Positions 42,288-54,500 of a stretch of DNA of 64,000 nucleotides are shown here, piece by piece (positions within the stretch are counted from its first letter, which is position 1; every line of letters starts with the position of its first letter). The position numbers and the translations under genes were made by a program. Under the pieces are notes generated by a model, which was not told where the DNA came from, made no database searches, and saw nothing but the letters and a program-made list of their open reading frames with translations. Source of the stretch: Terriglobales bacterium (GTDB lineage: Bacteria > Acidobacteriota > Terriglobia > Terriglobales > Acidobacteriaceae). The stretch lies in the NCBI GenBank assembly GCA_025934735.1, contig JAICWP010000024.1:1-64000 (forward strand). Reading direction: 5' to 3'.

Positions 42288-44375
42288 ATGCCGAAGTCGC
42301 TCCTTGTCCTTATCCTGCTCCTATCATCCATCTCTCCATTGGCTGCCCAGCCGCAACTCGACCTGATGCCGCTGCCACAAAACGTACAACTGGGCAGCGG
42401 GCAGTTGCTTATCAACCAGTCGTTTTCTGTGGGCTTCACCGGCGATAAAGACGCACGCCTGCAGGCGGCCGCCGGCCGTTTTTTGCAACACCTGTCGCGC
42501 CAGACCGCCATACCCCTGGACACCCGTCCCAGCGATGGAGCCAACGGCACGCTGGTGATCGCAGTCGAGCACGCCAGCAAGCAATACCCTGAACTGGGCG
42601 AGGATGAAGCCTACGAGCTGCAGGTGAGCCCCTCCGGCGCACGCCTCACGGCGCCCACCACGCTGGGGGCCATGCATGGGCTTGAAACCTTTCTGCAACT
42701 GGTGCAGCCCTCGCCAGCCGGCTTTGCGGTGCCCGCCCTCGTCATAAAGGATCAGCCGCGCTTCCCCTGGCGCGGGCTGATGCTCGACGTCGCCCGGCGG
42801 TTCGAGCCCATCAGCGCCATCAAACGCACCCTCGATGGCATGGAGGCCCTGAAGTTCAATGTCCTCCACCTCCATTTCTCTGACGACCAAGGCTTCCGCG
42901 TGGAGAGCAAGAATTTCCCCAAACTACAGGAGAAAGGCTCGGACGGCCTTTATTACACGCAGGATGACATCCGCGACTTGATCGCCTATGCCGCAGACCG
43001 CGGCATCCGAGTTATCCCCGAATTCGATATGCCCGGGCACAGCATCTCCTGGTTTGCCGGCTACCCCGACCTGGCCAGCGCTCCCGGTCCCTACAGGATC
43101 GAGCGCACCTGGGGAATCCACAATCCGGCCATGGACCCGACGCGTGAGAGCACCTACAAGTTCCTGGACAAATTCGTGGACGAAATGGCAGGCCTCTTCC
43201 CCGACCACTACTTCCACATTGGCGGCGACGAGGTCAATGGCAAGCAGTGGGACGCCAACCCCAAGATCCAAGAGTTCATGCATAGCCATGCCATCAAGAA
43301 CGACCAGGACTTGCAGGCTTACTTCAACTCCCGCCTGGAAAAGATTGTCAGCAAACACCACAAACTTATGATCGGCTGGGATGAAATCCTGCGGCCTGAT
43401 ATGCCGCAGACGATCGTCATCCAGTCCTGGCGCGGGCAGGCGTCTTTGGCGCAGGCCGCCAAACAGGGCTATCGCGGGCTGCTTTCCAGCGGCTACTACC
43501 TCGACCTGATGTGGCCGGCGGTGATGCACTACAACGTGGACCCGCTCTCGGGCGATGCCGCCAACCTCACACCGGAGCAAAAACAGCTGATCCTGGGCGG
43601 CGAGGCCTGCCTGTGGTCGGAATACGTTTCGCCGGAGAATTTTGATTCGCGGCTCTGGCCACGCGCCGCCGCCGTTGCCGAGCGCCTCTGGTCGGCACAA
43701 AACGTCCGGGACGTGAACTCCATGTACCAGCGCCTCGAAGCCATGCGCACCTGGCTGGAGTGGCTGGGCAACACCCACGTTTCCAGCTATTACCTGATGC
43801 TGCACCGCCTGGCGGGCGAAGAGAATATCGGTCCGCTGAAAGTACTGGGCGACGTGGTCGAACCGGTGAAGGACTACACGCGCGAGGACCTGGCTTCCAC
43901 CCCGGCCACCAGCCTCACACCGCTGAATCGTCTGGTAGACGCCGTTCCGCCGGAGAGCGAGAAAGGGCGGCAATTCGCGGACATGGTTCAGCAAGTGGTG
44001 GCTGGCAAAGCTACGCCTGCCCTGTATGCGCAGATACGCGCCGAATTAACCTTGTGGCGGGCGAATGACTCTCGGCTTCAGCCCTTGCTGCAGCATTCGC
44101 TTCTGCTGAAGGAGGTGGCGCCGCTCTCCCACAACCTTTCCGCGTGCGCCGCCACCGGCCTGCAGGCGATTGACTATCTCACCGGGGGCCAGCGCCCGCC
44201 CGAGTCCTGGACTACACAGCAGTTATCCATGCTGCAACAGGCGATGAAACCCGGGCACGCGCAATTGCTGCTCATGGTGGCCGCGCCAATTGAGTCGCTG
44301 GTCCGCGCCAGCGCCGGCCTGCATCCCGCCAGCGCCGCCAGAAGAAGACGGTCCTCGGCTCGCAGCGGAAAGTAA
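42288..44375 (+). CDS. Beta-N-acetylhexosaminidase, GH20, secreted
   Basis: This 695-residue protein has a signal peptide (MPKSLLVLILLLSSISPLAA). The GH20b N-terminal domain (about 25-150) is followed by the GH20 TIM barrel. The catalytic Asp-Glu pair is D314-E315 within YFHIGGDEVNG. Also seen are GLMLDVARRFEP, LHLHFSDDQGFRVES, IPEFDMPGHS, IGWDEILRP and LGGEACLWSEYV. It would release terminal N-acetylglucosamine from chitobiose, peptidoglycan or glycoproteins. Codons before 42288 are open, but the signal peptide begins there. The C-terminal 150 residues are helical. No transporter or other sugar gene is adjacent. Confidence 0.95.
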   Translation: MPKSLLVLILLLSSISPLAAQPQLDLMPLPQNVQLGSGQLLINQSFSVGFTGDKDARLQAAAGRFLQHLSRQTAIPLDTRPSDGANGTLVIAVEHASKQYPELGEDEAYELQVSPSGARLTAPTTLGAMHGLETFLQLVQPSPAGFAVPALVIKDQPRFPWRGLMLDVARRFEPISAIKRTLDGMEALKFNVLHLHFSDDQGFRVESKNFPKLQEKGSDGLYYTQDDIRDLIAYAADRGIRVIPEFDMPGHSISWFAGYPDLASAPGPYRIERTWGIHNPAMDPTRESTYKFLDKFVDEMAGLFPDHYFHIGGDEVNGKQWDANPKIQEFMHSHAIKNDQDLQAYFNSRLEKIVSKHHKLMIGWDEILRPDMPQTIVIQSWRGQASLAQAAKQGYRGLLSSGYYLDLMWPAVMHYNVDPLSGDAANLTPEQKQLILGGEACLWSEYVSPENFDSRLWPRAAAVAERLWSAQNVRDVNSMYQRLEAMRTWLEWLGNTHVSSYYLMLHRLAGEENIGPLKVLGDVVEPVKDYTREDLASTPATSLTPLNRLVDAVPPESEKGRQFADMVQQVVAGKATPALYAQIRAELTLWRANDSRLQPLLQHSLLLKEVAPLSHNLSACAATGLQAIDYLTGGQRPPESWTTQQLSMLQQAMKPGHAQLLLMVAAPIESLVRASAGLHPASAARRRRSSARSGK

Positions 44376-44601
44376 AGAGGGCTGTTTTGCGGAACCCAAG
44401 CTCCTGACGTAGGAAGTTCGTCATGCCCTGCAGCAAGATCATCGCTGATAGCAGTTCCTTGCCACTTTTACGAACCTTCGCCCGAATAAAACGTGCTAAG
44501 GGCATTTATCACGGTTACTCGCCCCCATTTTCGCCGGTGGGAGCTTGCGCGTTCGAGCACCTGTTTGCGTACCGTGGCCGGTTCTTCCTTATACTCCCGG
44601 T

Positions 44602-45129
44602 ATGGCTCTCATTGTTTTCCTGCGAGGGGTCAATGTTGGCGGACATCGAACGTTTCGCCCAAGCATCCTCGCAAGAGAACTGAGCCACTATGATGTCGTG
44701 AATGTCGGCGCCGCAGGCACCTTTGTCGTTCGTAAACCTCCCTCTCGAGCAAAGCTCCGTGCTGAATTGCGCCGAAAACTGCCATTTGAGGCGGAAGTTG
44801 TGCTGTGCGATGGCCGCGATCTCATCCGCCTGGAGAGGGAGAATCCGTTTGCAGCTGAGCCGTCATCCACGGATATTGTCCGGTTCGTGAGCATTCTGTC
44901 TAAGACCGGCGGTGTCCGGGCGTCGCTTCCAGTCACGTTTCCGTCAGGCGGAGAGTGGTTGGTGAAGGTGATGGCGTCGGAGGGACAATTCGTGTTTGGC
45001 ATGTACCGCCGTCACATGAAGACGATCGGCTATCTTGGCCGCATTGACAAGCTGTACGGTGTGCCGGCAACGACACGGAATTGGAACACGATCACTGCGA
45101 TCGTGCGGATTTTGAAAGGCTCAGGTTGA
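44602..45129 (+). CDS. DUF1697 family protein
   Basis: This is a 175-residue protein. MALIVFLRGVNVGGHRTFRP matches the DUF1697 start. NVGAAGTFVVRKPPSRAKLR, FEAEVVLCDGRDLIRL and FVFGMYRRH are the other conserved stretches. DUF1697 is a soluble family of unknown biochemical function. It is shifted against an upstream non-homologous extension, so ATG 44602 is chosen. Its neighbour downstream is a small membrane protein. Confidence 0.88.
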   Translation: MALIVFLRGVNVGGHRTFRPSILARELSHYDVVNVGAAGTFVVRKPPSRAKLRAELRRKLPFEAEVVLCDGRDLIRLERENPFAAEPSSTDIVRFVSILSKTGGVRASLPVTFPSGGEWLVKVMASEGQFVFGMYRRHMKTIGYLGRIDKLYGVPATTRNWNTITAIVRILKGSG

Positions 45130-45214
45130 TTATGATGCCTTTGATCTGACATCCCTCAGGAAGTCTAGAAATGCGGCCAGCCCTGCGCTACTGTACACTC
45201 CCGGTACTGCTCAT

Positions 45215-45589
45215 ATGCTTACTTTGGCTCTTGCAGTGGTGCTGGTCACTTGCATCTATGGCGTATTCCGCGTCGCGACCTGGAATACACCCTATCGGGT
45301 TGACTGGCCTGGAGTGTGGCGCTTGGCCTGCGTCATCGCAGCACTCCGACTCACTGCGCTCTGGCTCGGCTCTGCCGGTCTCCGCCGTGCCGACTGGCCA
45401 CAGATTCCGGCATACTTCGCATTGATGCTCGATTTGCCAGAAATTTATTTGGTTAAGGGCGTACGAAACGCGCCTGATCGCTGGGTGATATTAAGCAGCT
45501 TGATATTGGCAGTCACGAGCGTGGCCTGGGCGGCAGCTTTCTTTTGGGTCTGGAATCGGCTGAGGGCCAAAGCTGAGACGCCGCGGTGA
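45215..45589 (+). CDS. Small multi-helix membrane protein
   Basis: This 124-residue protein has three to four hydrophobic helices (LTLALAVVLVTCIYGVFR, LACVIAALRLTALWLGS, LILAVTSVAWAAAFFWVW) and a basic end (RLRAKAETPR). No known family is recognised. Another frame is open at 45171-45425, but it is less hydrophobic and has no clear end, so this frame is preferred. It starts 85 bases after the DUF1697 stop with no obvious ribosome site. Confidence 0.55.
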   Translation: MLTLALAVVLVTCIYGVFRVATWNTPYRVDWPGVWRLACVIAALRLTALWLGSAGLRRADWPQIPAYFALMLDLPEIYLVKGVRNAPDRWVILSSLILAVTSVAWAAAFFWVWNRLRAKAETPR

Positions 45590-45666
45590 CAAGCCAATCG
45601 TCGGCAGCGCCTATAATTTCATTGCGTTTCTATGTGCTGCTTCTGCGTCTCCGTGGCGGATTTTGC

Positions 45667-48372
<2,706 letters not shown>

Positions 48373-48380
48373 ATCCCACC

Positions 48381-48704
48381 TCAGCGCGCATGCTTAAAGA
48401 ACAGCGACGCCAGTTCGTCATACACCTGGTTGGAGCGCGCCTCATTCCCTGAGCGCACCGCCCCAGTGACGCAGTGCTGCAGGTGGTTGCGCAACAGCAG
48501 TTGCCCGGTGGCGCGCAGGGATTCCTGCACCGCTGACACTTGCTCCATCACGTCAGGGCAATAGCGCTCCTCTTCGACCATGCGTTGCAGCCCCCGCACC
48601 TGGCCTTCGATGCGCTTCAGGCGCAGCAATAGGCGGCCTTTCAGCGCCTCGCTCATGGAGGCGGCGTGCTGCGGCCGGCTGGCGCCATTCGATTTCCTGG
48701 TCAC
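48381..48704 (-). CDS. csoR: CsoR-family copper-sensing repressor
   Basis: This is a 107-residue, all-helical protein (DUF156). The copper-ligand triad C49, H74, C78 has exactly the C-x24-H-x3-C spacing of CsoR (C36/H61/C65 in M. tuberculosis). The conserved [20 protein letters not shown] segment matches the family. GTG at 48704 follows GAGGAG at a good distance; an internal Met17 is an alternative. It represses the csoR-copA operon by binding the palindrome upstream and releases DNA when Cu+ binds. Confidence 0.95.
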   Translation of the reverse strand: MTRKSNGASRPQHAASMSEALKGRLLLRLKRIEGQVRGLQRMVEEERYCPDVMEQVSAVQESLRATGQLLLRNHLQHCVTGAVRSGNEARSNQVYDELASLFFKHAR

Positions 48705-48730
48705 GGTTTTCTCCTCGCTTATGAATAGTA

Positions 48731-48749
48731 TATACCCCTATGGGGTATA
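48731..48749. promoter_or_regulatory. CsoR operator
   Basis: The palindrome TATACCCC-TAT-GGGGTATA (8-bp arms, 3-base centre) is the classical GC-core, AT-flank CsoR site. It sits 27 bases upstream of the csoR start and overlaps a likely minus-strand -10 (TATACT). It is also close to a TATAAT (48746-48751) pointing toward the divergent gene at 48879. Confidence 0.88.
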
Positions 48750-48878
48750 ATGCTGTTGTTGTTTAGGCTGCGCTGCCTTTGCCAGCTCTCGCGCTCCTGC
48801 CGGCGGGCCGAATGGGATTACAATTGCGGGGCGCCTAGGGCCACGGGCTGTGCTCTCTGAATAAATTCGAGGTCTCCA

Positions 48879-49403
48879 ATGGCCACAAGCAAGCTCGCCT
48901 TCGCTCTTCTGGCTCCCGTGCTTCTTGCCTTATCTTATCTGATGGGCGAGTGGGCGCAGGCCGCAGCTGCCCCTCTCCCGCTTCCACCGATCGCCCTTCA
49001 GCAGCGTAAGGTCCTCCGTTCCCTCGGCAAGAAGTCTCTCCCCAGAGGCGTACACGCCAAGGCACCTCAGCCGGAGCCCTGCTGGAAAGTTGCCGGCATC
49101 TCGCCCGAGGTCATCGCCCGCCGCCGCAGCATCGAGCAGGAAACCCAGGCTCGCGTGCGCCAGATCTGTGCCGATTCTTCTCTTTCTGACCAGCAGAAGC
49201 GTCAGGAAATTCGCCGCCTCCGCCAGGCCGCCAGTCAGGAAAGCCTGAGTCTCACCACTCTGGAACAACGTGCCGCGATGAAGCAATGCAATGAGGAGCG
49301 TGCCGCGCAGCATGCTCACCCGCATCCTGTGGCTCACCTGCCACGGCCTGTTATGCCAAATCCACGGCCTCACCCCACCGGCCCTTGCGGCCAGATGCGG
49401 TGA
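48879..49403 (+). CDS. Small secreted protein divergent from the copper operon
   Basis: This 174-residue protein has a signal peptide (MATSKLAFALLAPVLLALSY). A helical, charged centre (PEVIARRRSIEQETQARVRQ, LSDQQKRQEIRRLRQAASQE) resembles CpxP/LTXXQ-type periplasmic helices, but no LTxxQ motif is seen. The end is His/Pro-rich (HAHPHPVAHLPRPVMPNPRP). It contains C68, C96, a later MKQCNEER cysteine and a terminal CGQMR. The His, Cys and Met content fits a metal-binding periplasmic protein. It shares the CsoR operator region, so it may be in the copper regulon. The function is not recognised. Confidence 0.6.
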   Translation: MATSKLAFALLAPVLLALSYLMGEWAQAAAAPLPLPPIALQQRKVLRSLGKKSLPRGVHAKAPQPEPCWKVAGISPEVIARRRSIEQETQARVRQICADSSLSDQQKRQEIRRLRQAASQESLSLTTLEQRAAMKQCNEERAAQHAHPHPVAHLPRPVMPNPRPHPTGPCGQMR

Positions 49404-49745
49404 GAGGCGAAGCGCAACACCACGACACAATTCCCTCAATAAAGGTACAGAATAATGTTGACACGGGAATGTTCCTGAATTACGGTACGCCCACATGGGG
49501 TGTGTGTATCACTGCAGAGGCTGAACGTTATTGTCCAGCCAGGCTTCTCGGTTCCTTCTTTTTCACATTGCGATCCTTAGAGAATTAGCGCCACGGCTCC
49601 AGGGACCCTCGGACCTTTTTCCGGCCAATTTAGATTTGCGGTAGTGCTAGGCCCAGTAATGCGGCTGTGGGAAAGACCTGCTTACGGCCCCTTTTGGGTG
49701 CGCGCTTAACAAACCAACCACTCACCATTCCGAAGGAGAGCCTGT
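49404..49745 (+). promoter_or_regulatory. Leader of the large secreted protein; candidate promoter
   Basis: This is a 342-base non-coding stretch. TTGACA (49458-49463), a 17-base spacer and TACGGT (49481-49486) form a moderate sigma-70 site; GGAATGTTCC, a short palindrome, falls in the spacer. If used, this gives a leader of about 250 bases before the ATG, with GAAGGAGAG just before the start. Confidence 0.3.
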
Positions 49746-52700
49746 ATGAATTCTCTTCAAGTTTTGAAAATCTCTGCTCGCAATCCGATCACGAATTTGC
49801 TCCTTTCCCGTACTGCACAAAAGACGATGCTGTTTTGTGCGTGCCTTGCCCTGCTGCCCGCCCTGACCACCGGCGCGCTGGCGCAGGCGGCCGCGCCTCT
49901 TCATGGTGCGGGAGGCCGATCAGGAGCACCGGTGCATGTTGCCACCCCCGTCGGACACATCAATCGGGCGGTGCCCACCGGGTTGTCGCGGAGCATTCAT
50001 CATTTGATGACCCCACAAGGCATGGCGGATAAGGCACGCGCCGAGCTCGGCCAGCTCCCGTCCGGCACCAAGCCCGTGGCCACAACGTTTTCCGGCGCAA
50101 CCGCCACCCCTGCGCTTTCCTCCCCTTCCGCCCCTTCGCCCGGAAGCTTTAATGGTGTTGGCGACACAGGTTTCATTCCCCCGGACGGTGCCTTAGCCGC
50201 CGGACCTTACAACGTGATTCACGCCGTCAACGAGACCATCGCGATCTATAACAAGGTAGGGACCCTTCAGTACCAGGACAGTATCGATAATTTCCTCTGC
50301 TGCGGAGCCGCCAACGGCGGCGATCCACACGTGGTTTACAACCCTTATTTAGGCAGGTTCTTCTTTGCCGTAATCGGCAACAACAGTGCCAAGAATTATT
50401 ACCTGGCGGTATCCAACGACAGTGATGCCACCCACGGCTGGACCTATTACACGGTCGATATCGGCGATACGGTGGGCAACGTCTGGTGCGACTACCCTCA
50501 GCTTGCATTTAACGCGGTGGCTACCTTCGTCACCTGCAACATGTACGATTTTTCCAATAATTTCAGCACCGCTGCGGTAACTACTTTCAACTCCTCGCAA
50601 GTCGCCGCCGAGGGCGGCATCGAGTGGTGGATTAACTGGGGCTTCCATGAAGGGTTCCTTAACCTGTTTTCGTCGTTCACCATTCAGCCAGCGCGTGAAT
50701 ACGGCGCAGGCGGCGGCACGGGCGAGTTCCTCATTGATGCGCAAGGAGGCGGAGGTTCTGGCAGTACCCTTTCTGTGTGGCGAGAAACGAACGAATTGAA
50801 CTGTTGCGGCAGCAGTCAGAGCAGCCCGAGTTTCAACTCCACCGGGTACGGAGTTGGTGGCTACAGCACACCGCCCAGCGCTCCCCAGCCGTTTGGGGTC
50901 CTTAACATTGATACCGGTGATGCCCGCCTGCTGGGCGCCTTTTGGCAGGGTGGCCTGCTTACTACGTACCAAAACACCACCGATACGGGCGTGGCCTCGC
51001 TCGCCTCCACCCAACTCAACGTCTCCTCCTTCCCTACCATCAGTACCGTTTTCGACTGGCAAATCGGCAGCGGGGGCGCCGATGCTCGGTACTACCCCGC
51101 AGTAGACGCGAATAACTCCGGTAACATGCTGATGGTCTATTCCCATTCCAGTACCGGTGTTTACGCCGAAGCGCAGCAGTTCGGGATTTTCTCGAACGGC
51201 TCCATCGACGGTGTTGATGACGGGTTCCATAGTGGCAACGGTACTTACCGACGCATTGACACCAACCGCTGCCCAGGCACAACCATTACTGCCAACTGCA
51301 ACCGTTGGGGCGATTACTTCACGGCCAGCCGCGATCCCGACGGAACCGGCATTTGGGGCGAGGCGGAGTATGTCTCCAGCACCAATACCTGGGGCAACGC
51401 CATTGGCCTGTTTTATGACAGCACGTTCGTGGCGCCCACACTCACTAGTCTTTCTCCCCAATACGTGAGCCCCAATGCGCCTTTCACCCTTTTCGCTTTT
51501 GGCTACAACTTCACCACTGACGCTTACATCGTGTTCAACAATCTGGGCAGGTCAACTACCTTCTGGAGCGGCCAGGAGCTGTCCACCAACCTGGCGGCTT
51601 CCGACATACCCACCTCCGGGGCCTATCCGGTCTATATCTTCAATCCGTCTCACCCCGGAAGCTCGAACACCATGTACGTCTACGTCGCTCCGTTTGCTAG
51701 CGACGACAATTACGCCAATGCCATTACCTTTAATACCCCCTACTCGACCGCGGAGAACACAAACGGAGCCACGGTTCAATCCACCGATCCCAGTCCCTGC
51801 GGGTACTTCCTCGGCAACAGCCACAGCGTATGGTTCAAGTACACACCGACCGTGAATGGCACCTTGACGCTCAGCACCGCGGGCAGCAACTACGACACCG
51901 TGCTTTCCGCCTATACCGGAATCCCGGGAGCCTTCACCAACGTGGCCTGTGACGACGATTTTAACTTTACCTTGCAGTCGCAGATCAGTTTCCACGTCAC
52001 TGCGGGAACCCCCTACTCGATCGAGGTGCAATCCTACGATTCAAGCTCTGGTGGGTTCATGGACTTTGCCGCCGTTTTTGATCCTGACAATGATTCCTGG
52101 GGAAGCCGCTTTAACGTGGGCGCTCCCACTTACCACGCCCCCCTGGAAGACACTACCCAGACCATTACCGGTGGCGAAGATCCGGTGGCACCCTGTGGAG
52201 CTGGCTCCTTTAACAGTCATAGCGCCTGGTTCAACTACACTCCCACTGCCAGCGGCATGGTGTTTGCCAGTGCGGAAGGGTCGAACTATGACACGGTGAT
52301 CTCGGTCTATACCGGCTCCCCGGGAGTGTTTGTACCTCAGGCCTGCAATGATGACTTCTACGGCTTGCAGTCCATGGCTCCGTTCTATGCCCTGGCGGGG
52401 ACACCCTATTCGATTATGGTCCAGTCCTTCTCCAATGCCGCCGGCGGCAACCTGCTCCTGACCATGAACAAGCCGGATCTGGTGCCTACTCCAGCTTCGG
52501 CGGCTTTCACGGTCAAGCAACCGATTGGCACCACCAGCGCCGCCAAGACCATCACCATCAAGAACCAGAACACCAATACGGTTCACATAAACAGCGTCAC
52601 TTCCAGCGCCAACTTTGGTCTGACCACCAACACTTGTACGGGAGCGAATATCGCGCCTGGGGGTAGCTGCTCCTTGGGCGTGGTGTTCAGTCCCACTAAT

Positions 52701-53732
52701 CCCGGCGCCCTTAAAGGCAGTATTACGGTCAGCAGCGGCGCCAATAACTTCAGCCTGGTCATCAATGCCAATGGTACGGCGGTCTACCCGCTGGATTTCA
52801 CCGTCGCCTCAGTTTCCTTCCCATTAACAGCGGTAGGCACCACCAGCGCTCAGAAGCTCGCCACGCTGACCAACTACACCTCAGCGGCGATTCCCCTGGG
52901 CACGCGCTCTGTGAGCGCCGACTTTAACTCCAGCGACAATTGCGGCACGTCATTGGGGGCGCATGCATCCTGCACGTTTACAGTATCCTTCACCCCCAAC
53001 CGGCCCGTGGCTACTACCGGCGTGGTGACCCTCGCGGCCACCACCTCGCCCCAGCCGATTTACCTCGGTCTCACCGGCACCGGCTCCGGCTCGGTAACCA
53101 CCCACGTGACGGTGACGGCGTCACTGAGCTTCGCCAACACGTTCATCGGCCTGACCTCCGCCTCCAAGACGGCCACCCTGAAGAACACCGGCACAACGGC
53201 GATCACCATCAATGGCTTTACGGTATATGGACCCTTCACCGTGACCGGCGGAACCTGCACCACTCTTGCCGGCGGAGTGCTGAGTCCGGGCTTCTCCTGC
53301 ACCTACATCGCCACCTTCACCCCGAACGCGGTGAGCGCGTTTAAGGGAGCCCTGGTCATCCGCGACACCGATCCGACTGCCCGCCAGATTGTGGCCCTAG
53401 TGGGAAACGGCGTTCCGGCAGTGACCTTCTCCAAGACCTCACTGAGCTTAGGCACTGTGCTGGTCGGCGGCACGAGCGCGCCCCAGACCGTCACCATCAC
53501 CAACAACACCTCCGCCGGCATCAGCAGTTTTTCGCTGACGCTGAGCGGCGACTACGCTCTGAGCAGCACGGATTGTCCGCTGACTGGAACGCTGGCCGCG
53601 CATGCCGCTTGCCATGCGTCCATCACCTTCCATCCGATCACCCAGGGCGGAATCATCGGCGGCTCCCTGGCCGTCAGTGGATCACAACTCGGGACTCCGC
53701 AGTTGCTGGGCCTCACCGGCACCGGTAACTGA
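49746..53732 (+). CDS. Large secreted protein with pre-peptidase and choice-of-anchor-D-type domains
   Basis: This 1328-residue protein has a strong ribosome site (GAAGGAGAG). The signal segment is around 28-48 (MLFCACLALLPALTTGALAQ). An N-terminal half (about 130-560) has Asp/Asn-rich beta strands (GDPHVVYNPYLGRFFFAVIG, YYLAVSNDSDATHGWTYYTV). Two homologous domains of about 120 residues (about 655-775 and 785-905) have FKYTPTVNGTLTLSTAGSNY and FNYTPTASGMVFASAEGSNY, the bacterial pre-peptidase C-terminal type. Then come four tandem ASPM/SPD-2/Hydin-like Ig domains (about 915-1328) with repeated VTFTPNAV- or VSFTPNRP-like strands. The end is NLTGTGN-like. There is no catalytic motif. It is an extracellular or surface protein. 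Confidence 0.85.
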   Translation: MNSLQVLKISARNPITNLLLSRTAQKTMLFCACLALLPALTTGALAQAAAPLHGAGGRSGAPVHVATPVGHINRAVPTGLSRSIHHLMTPQGMADKARAELGQLPSGTKPVATTFSGATATPALSSPSAPSPGSFNGVGDTGFIPPDGALAAGPYNVIHAVNETIAIYNKVGTLQYQDSIDNFLCCGAANGGDPHVVYNPYLGRFFFAVIGNNSAKNYYLAVSNDSDATHGWTYYTVDIGDTVGNVWCDYPQLAFNAVATFVTCNMYDFSNNFSTAAVTTFNSSQVAAEGGIEWWINWGFHEGFLNLFSSFTIQPAREYGAGGGTGEFLIDAQGGGGSGSTLSVWRETNELNCCGSSQSSPSFNSTGYGVGGYSTPPSAPQPFGVLNIDTGDARLLGAFWQGGLLTTYQNTTDTGVASLASTQLNVSSFPTISTVFDWQIGSGGADARYYPAVDANNSGNMLMVYSHSSTGVYAEAQQFGIFSNGSIDGVDDGFHSGNGTYRRIDTNRCPGTTITANCNRWGDYFTASRDPDGTGIWGEAEYVSSTNTWGNAIGLFYDSTFVAPTLTSLSPQYVSPNAPFTLFAFGYNFTTDAYIVFNNLGRSTTFWSGQELSTNLAASDIPTSGAYPVYIFNPSHPGSSNTMYVYVAPFASDDNYANAITFNTPYSTAENTNGATVQSTDPSPCGYFLGNSHSVWFKYTPTVNGTLTLSTAGSNYDTVLSAYTGIPGAFTNVACDDDFNFTLQSQISFHVTAGTPYSIEVQSYDSSSGGFMDFAAVFDPDNDSWGSRFNVGAPTYHAPLEDTTQTITGGEDPVAPCGAGSFNSHSAWFNYTPTASGMVFASAEGSNYDTVISVYTGSPGVFVPQACNDDFYGLQSMAPFYALAGTPYSIMVQSFSNAAGGNLLLTMNKPDLVPTPASAAFTVKQPIGTTSAAKTITIKNQNTNTVHINSVTSSANFGLTTNTCTGANIAPGGSCSLGVVFSPTNPGALKGSITVSSGANNFSLVINANGTAVYPLDFTVASVSFPLTAVGTTSAQKLATLTNYTSAAIPLGTRSVSADFNSSDNCGTSLGAHASCTFTVSFTPNRPVATTGVVTLAATTSPQPIYLGLTGTGSGSVTTHVTVTASLSFANTFIGLTSASKTATLKNTGTTAITINGFTVYGPFTVTGGTCTTLAGGVLSPGFSCTYIATFTPNAVSAFKGALVIRDTDPTARQIVALVGNGVPAVTFSKTSLSLGTVLVGGTSAPQTVTITNNTSAGISSFSLTLSGDYALSSTDCPLTGTLAAHAACHASITFHPITQGGIIGGSLAVSGSQLGTPQLLGLTGTGN

Positions 53733-53745
53733 GGGGTGAAACAAT

Positions 53746-53784
53746 ATGGTCCCAGCCAGTCCGTTCTCGACTGGCTGGGACCAT
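53746..53784. terminator. Perfect 16-bp hairpin between convergent genes
   Basis: The arms 53746-53761 and 53769-53784 (ATGGTCCCAGCCAGTC and its complement) surround a 7-base loop. It follows the stop of the large gene by 13 bases and precedes the minus-strand small gene. The T-run after it is weak (GATTTAAGCG), so a rho-independent role is likely but not certain. Confidence 0.65.
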
Positions 53785-53810
53785 GATTTAAGCGCTTTCG
53801 AACTATCTTT

Positions 53811-54008
53811 TCAGGCTGCCCGCAGCACGTTCTCTTGCCAGTTGCCGCATTCCTCCACTACTTCAATAAAGAGCCGCCGCACCATACTGTAGGCCATTCC
53901 TTCGGGACTGCGCTGAATCCACTCGATAATCGAACTCCGGCAATAGGTATGGTCCAGGTAATTCATTACATCGGCCAGGATGCGAATTTGATCGAGATTT
54001 CTTTCCAT
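53811..54008 (-). CDS. Small helical protein, 65 residues
   Basis: MERNLDQIRILADVMNYLDH is followed by TYCRSSIIEWIQRSPEGMAY and IEVVEECGNWQENVLRAA. The ATG at 54008 follows GGGAGAAAGC at five bases, a good ribosome site, and the protein begins with a compact amphipathic helix. It is helical, acidic and contains two Cys. No family is recognised. An ORF extension upstream (17 codons) is less convincing. It is convergent with the large secreted gene. Confidence 0.6.
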   Translation of the reverse strand: MERNLDQIRILADVMNYLDHTYCRSSIIEWIQRSPEGMAYSMVRRLFIEVVEECGNWQENVLRAA

Positions 54009-54500
54009 GCTTTCTCCCGCAATCCGCCAGATACTATTTAGGATGCAGTTTTTGGGCAAAAAGTATCGTTTGCTGGCCAGCCGCTACCCTCCTCAGCCGG
54101 CTAACGCTGCTCGCTCTGCCGGCTCTCAGGTGGTTGGATGTGCAGGAATTGTCGTTATTTGAAGCTTTCCCGGAATTATGCGCGCCGCGAGACTTTGGAA
54201 TTCTCGCGTCCCTCGGCGGGATAAAAGTTGGGCGCGGCGTAACTTTGGCTGGAATTCAACAAGAGGGCGAGAACAGCAATTCTGGTTCGCTGGTATTCGC
54301 TTTGACCTACATTACAGTTGGGAGAGACCGCGCCAGATGGAGCCAGATTATACCCCTCGCGGTCAAGAGCTCGTCATGTTTCTTCATCTCAAGTTGAGAA
54401 TTCCGCGGATGGGTTCCGGTCCCCCAGCCGGTGTTGACCGCGCCCCTGCGGCGTGGCAGACTCGCGCCTCAGGAATCCACACCGCCTACACCAAATCCTT
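54009..54500. other. Long non-coding spacer
   Basis: These 492 bases separate the small gene from the TonB-C-like gene. No gene is supported. A 13-base odd palindrome (TCTCAAGTTGAGA, 54387-54399) lies about 110 bases before the next start and might be a regulatory site. Confidence 0.4.

Noticed and set aside
45171-45425. Alternative frame over the small membrane gene
   Set aside because: Overlaps 45215-45589 in a different frame with weaker hydrophobic pattern; the longer frame is more protein-like.
54134-54397. Open frame in the spacer after the 65-residue gene
   Set aside because: No good start site and no family; composition is like the surrounding non-coding DNA.
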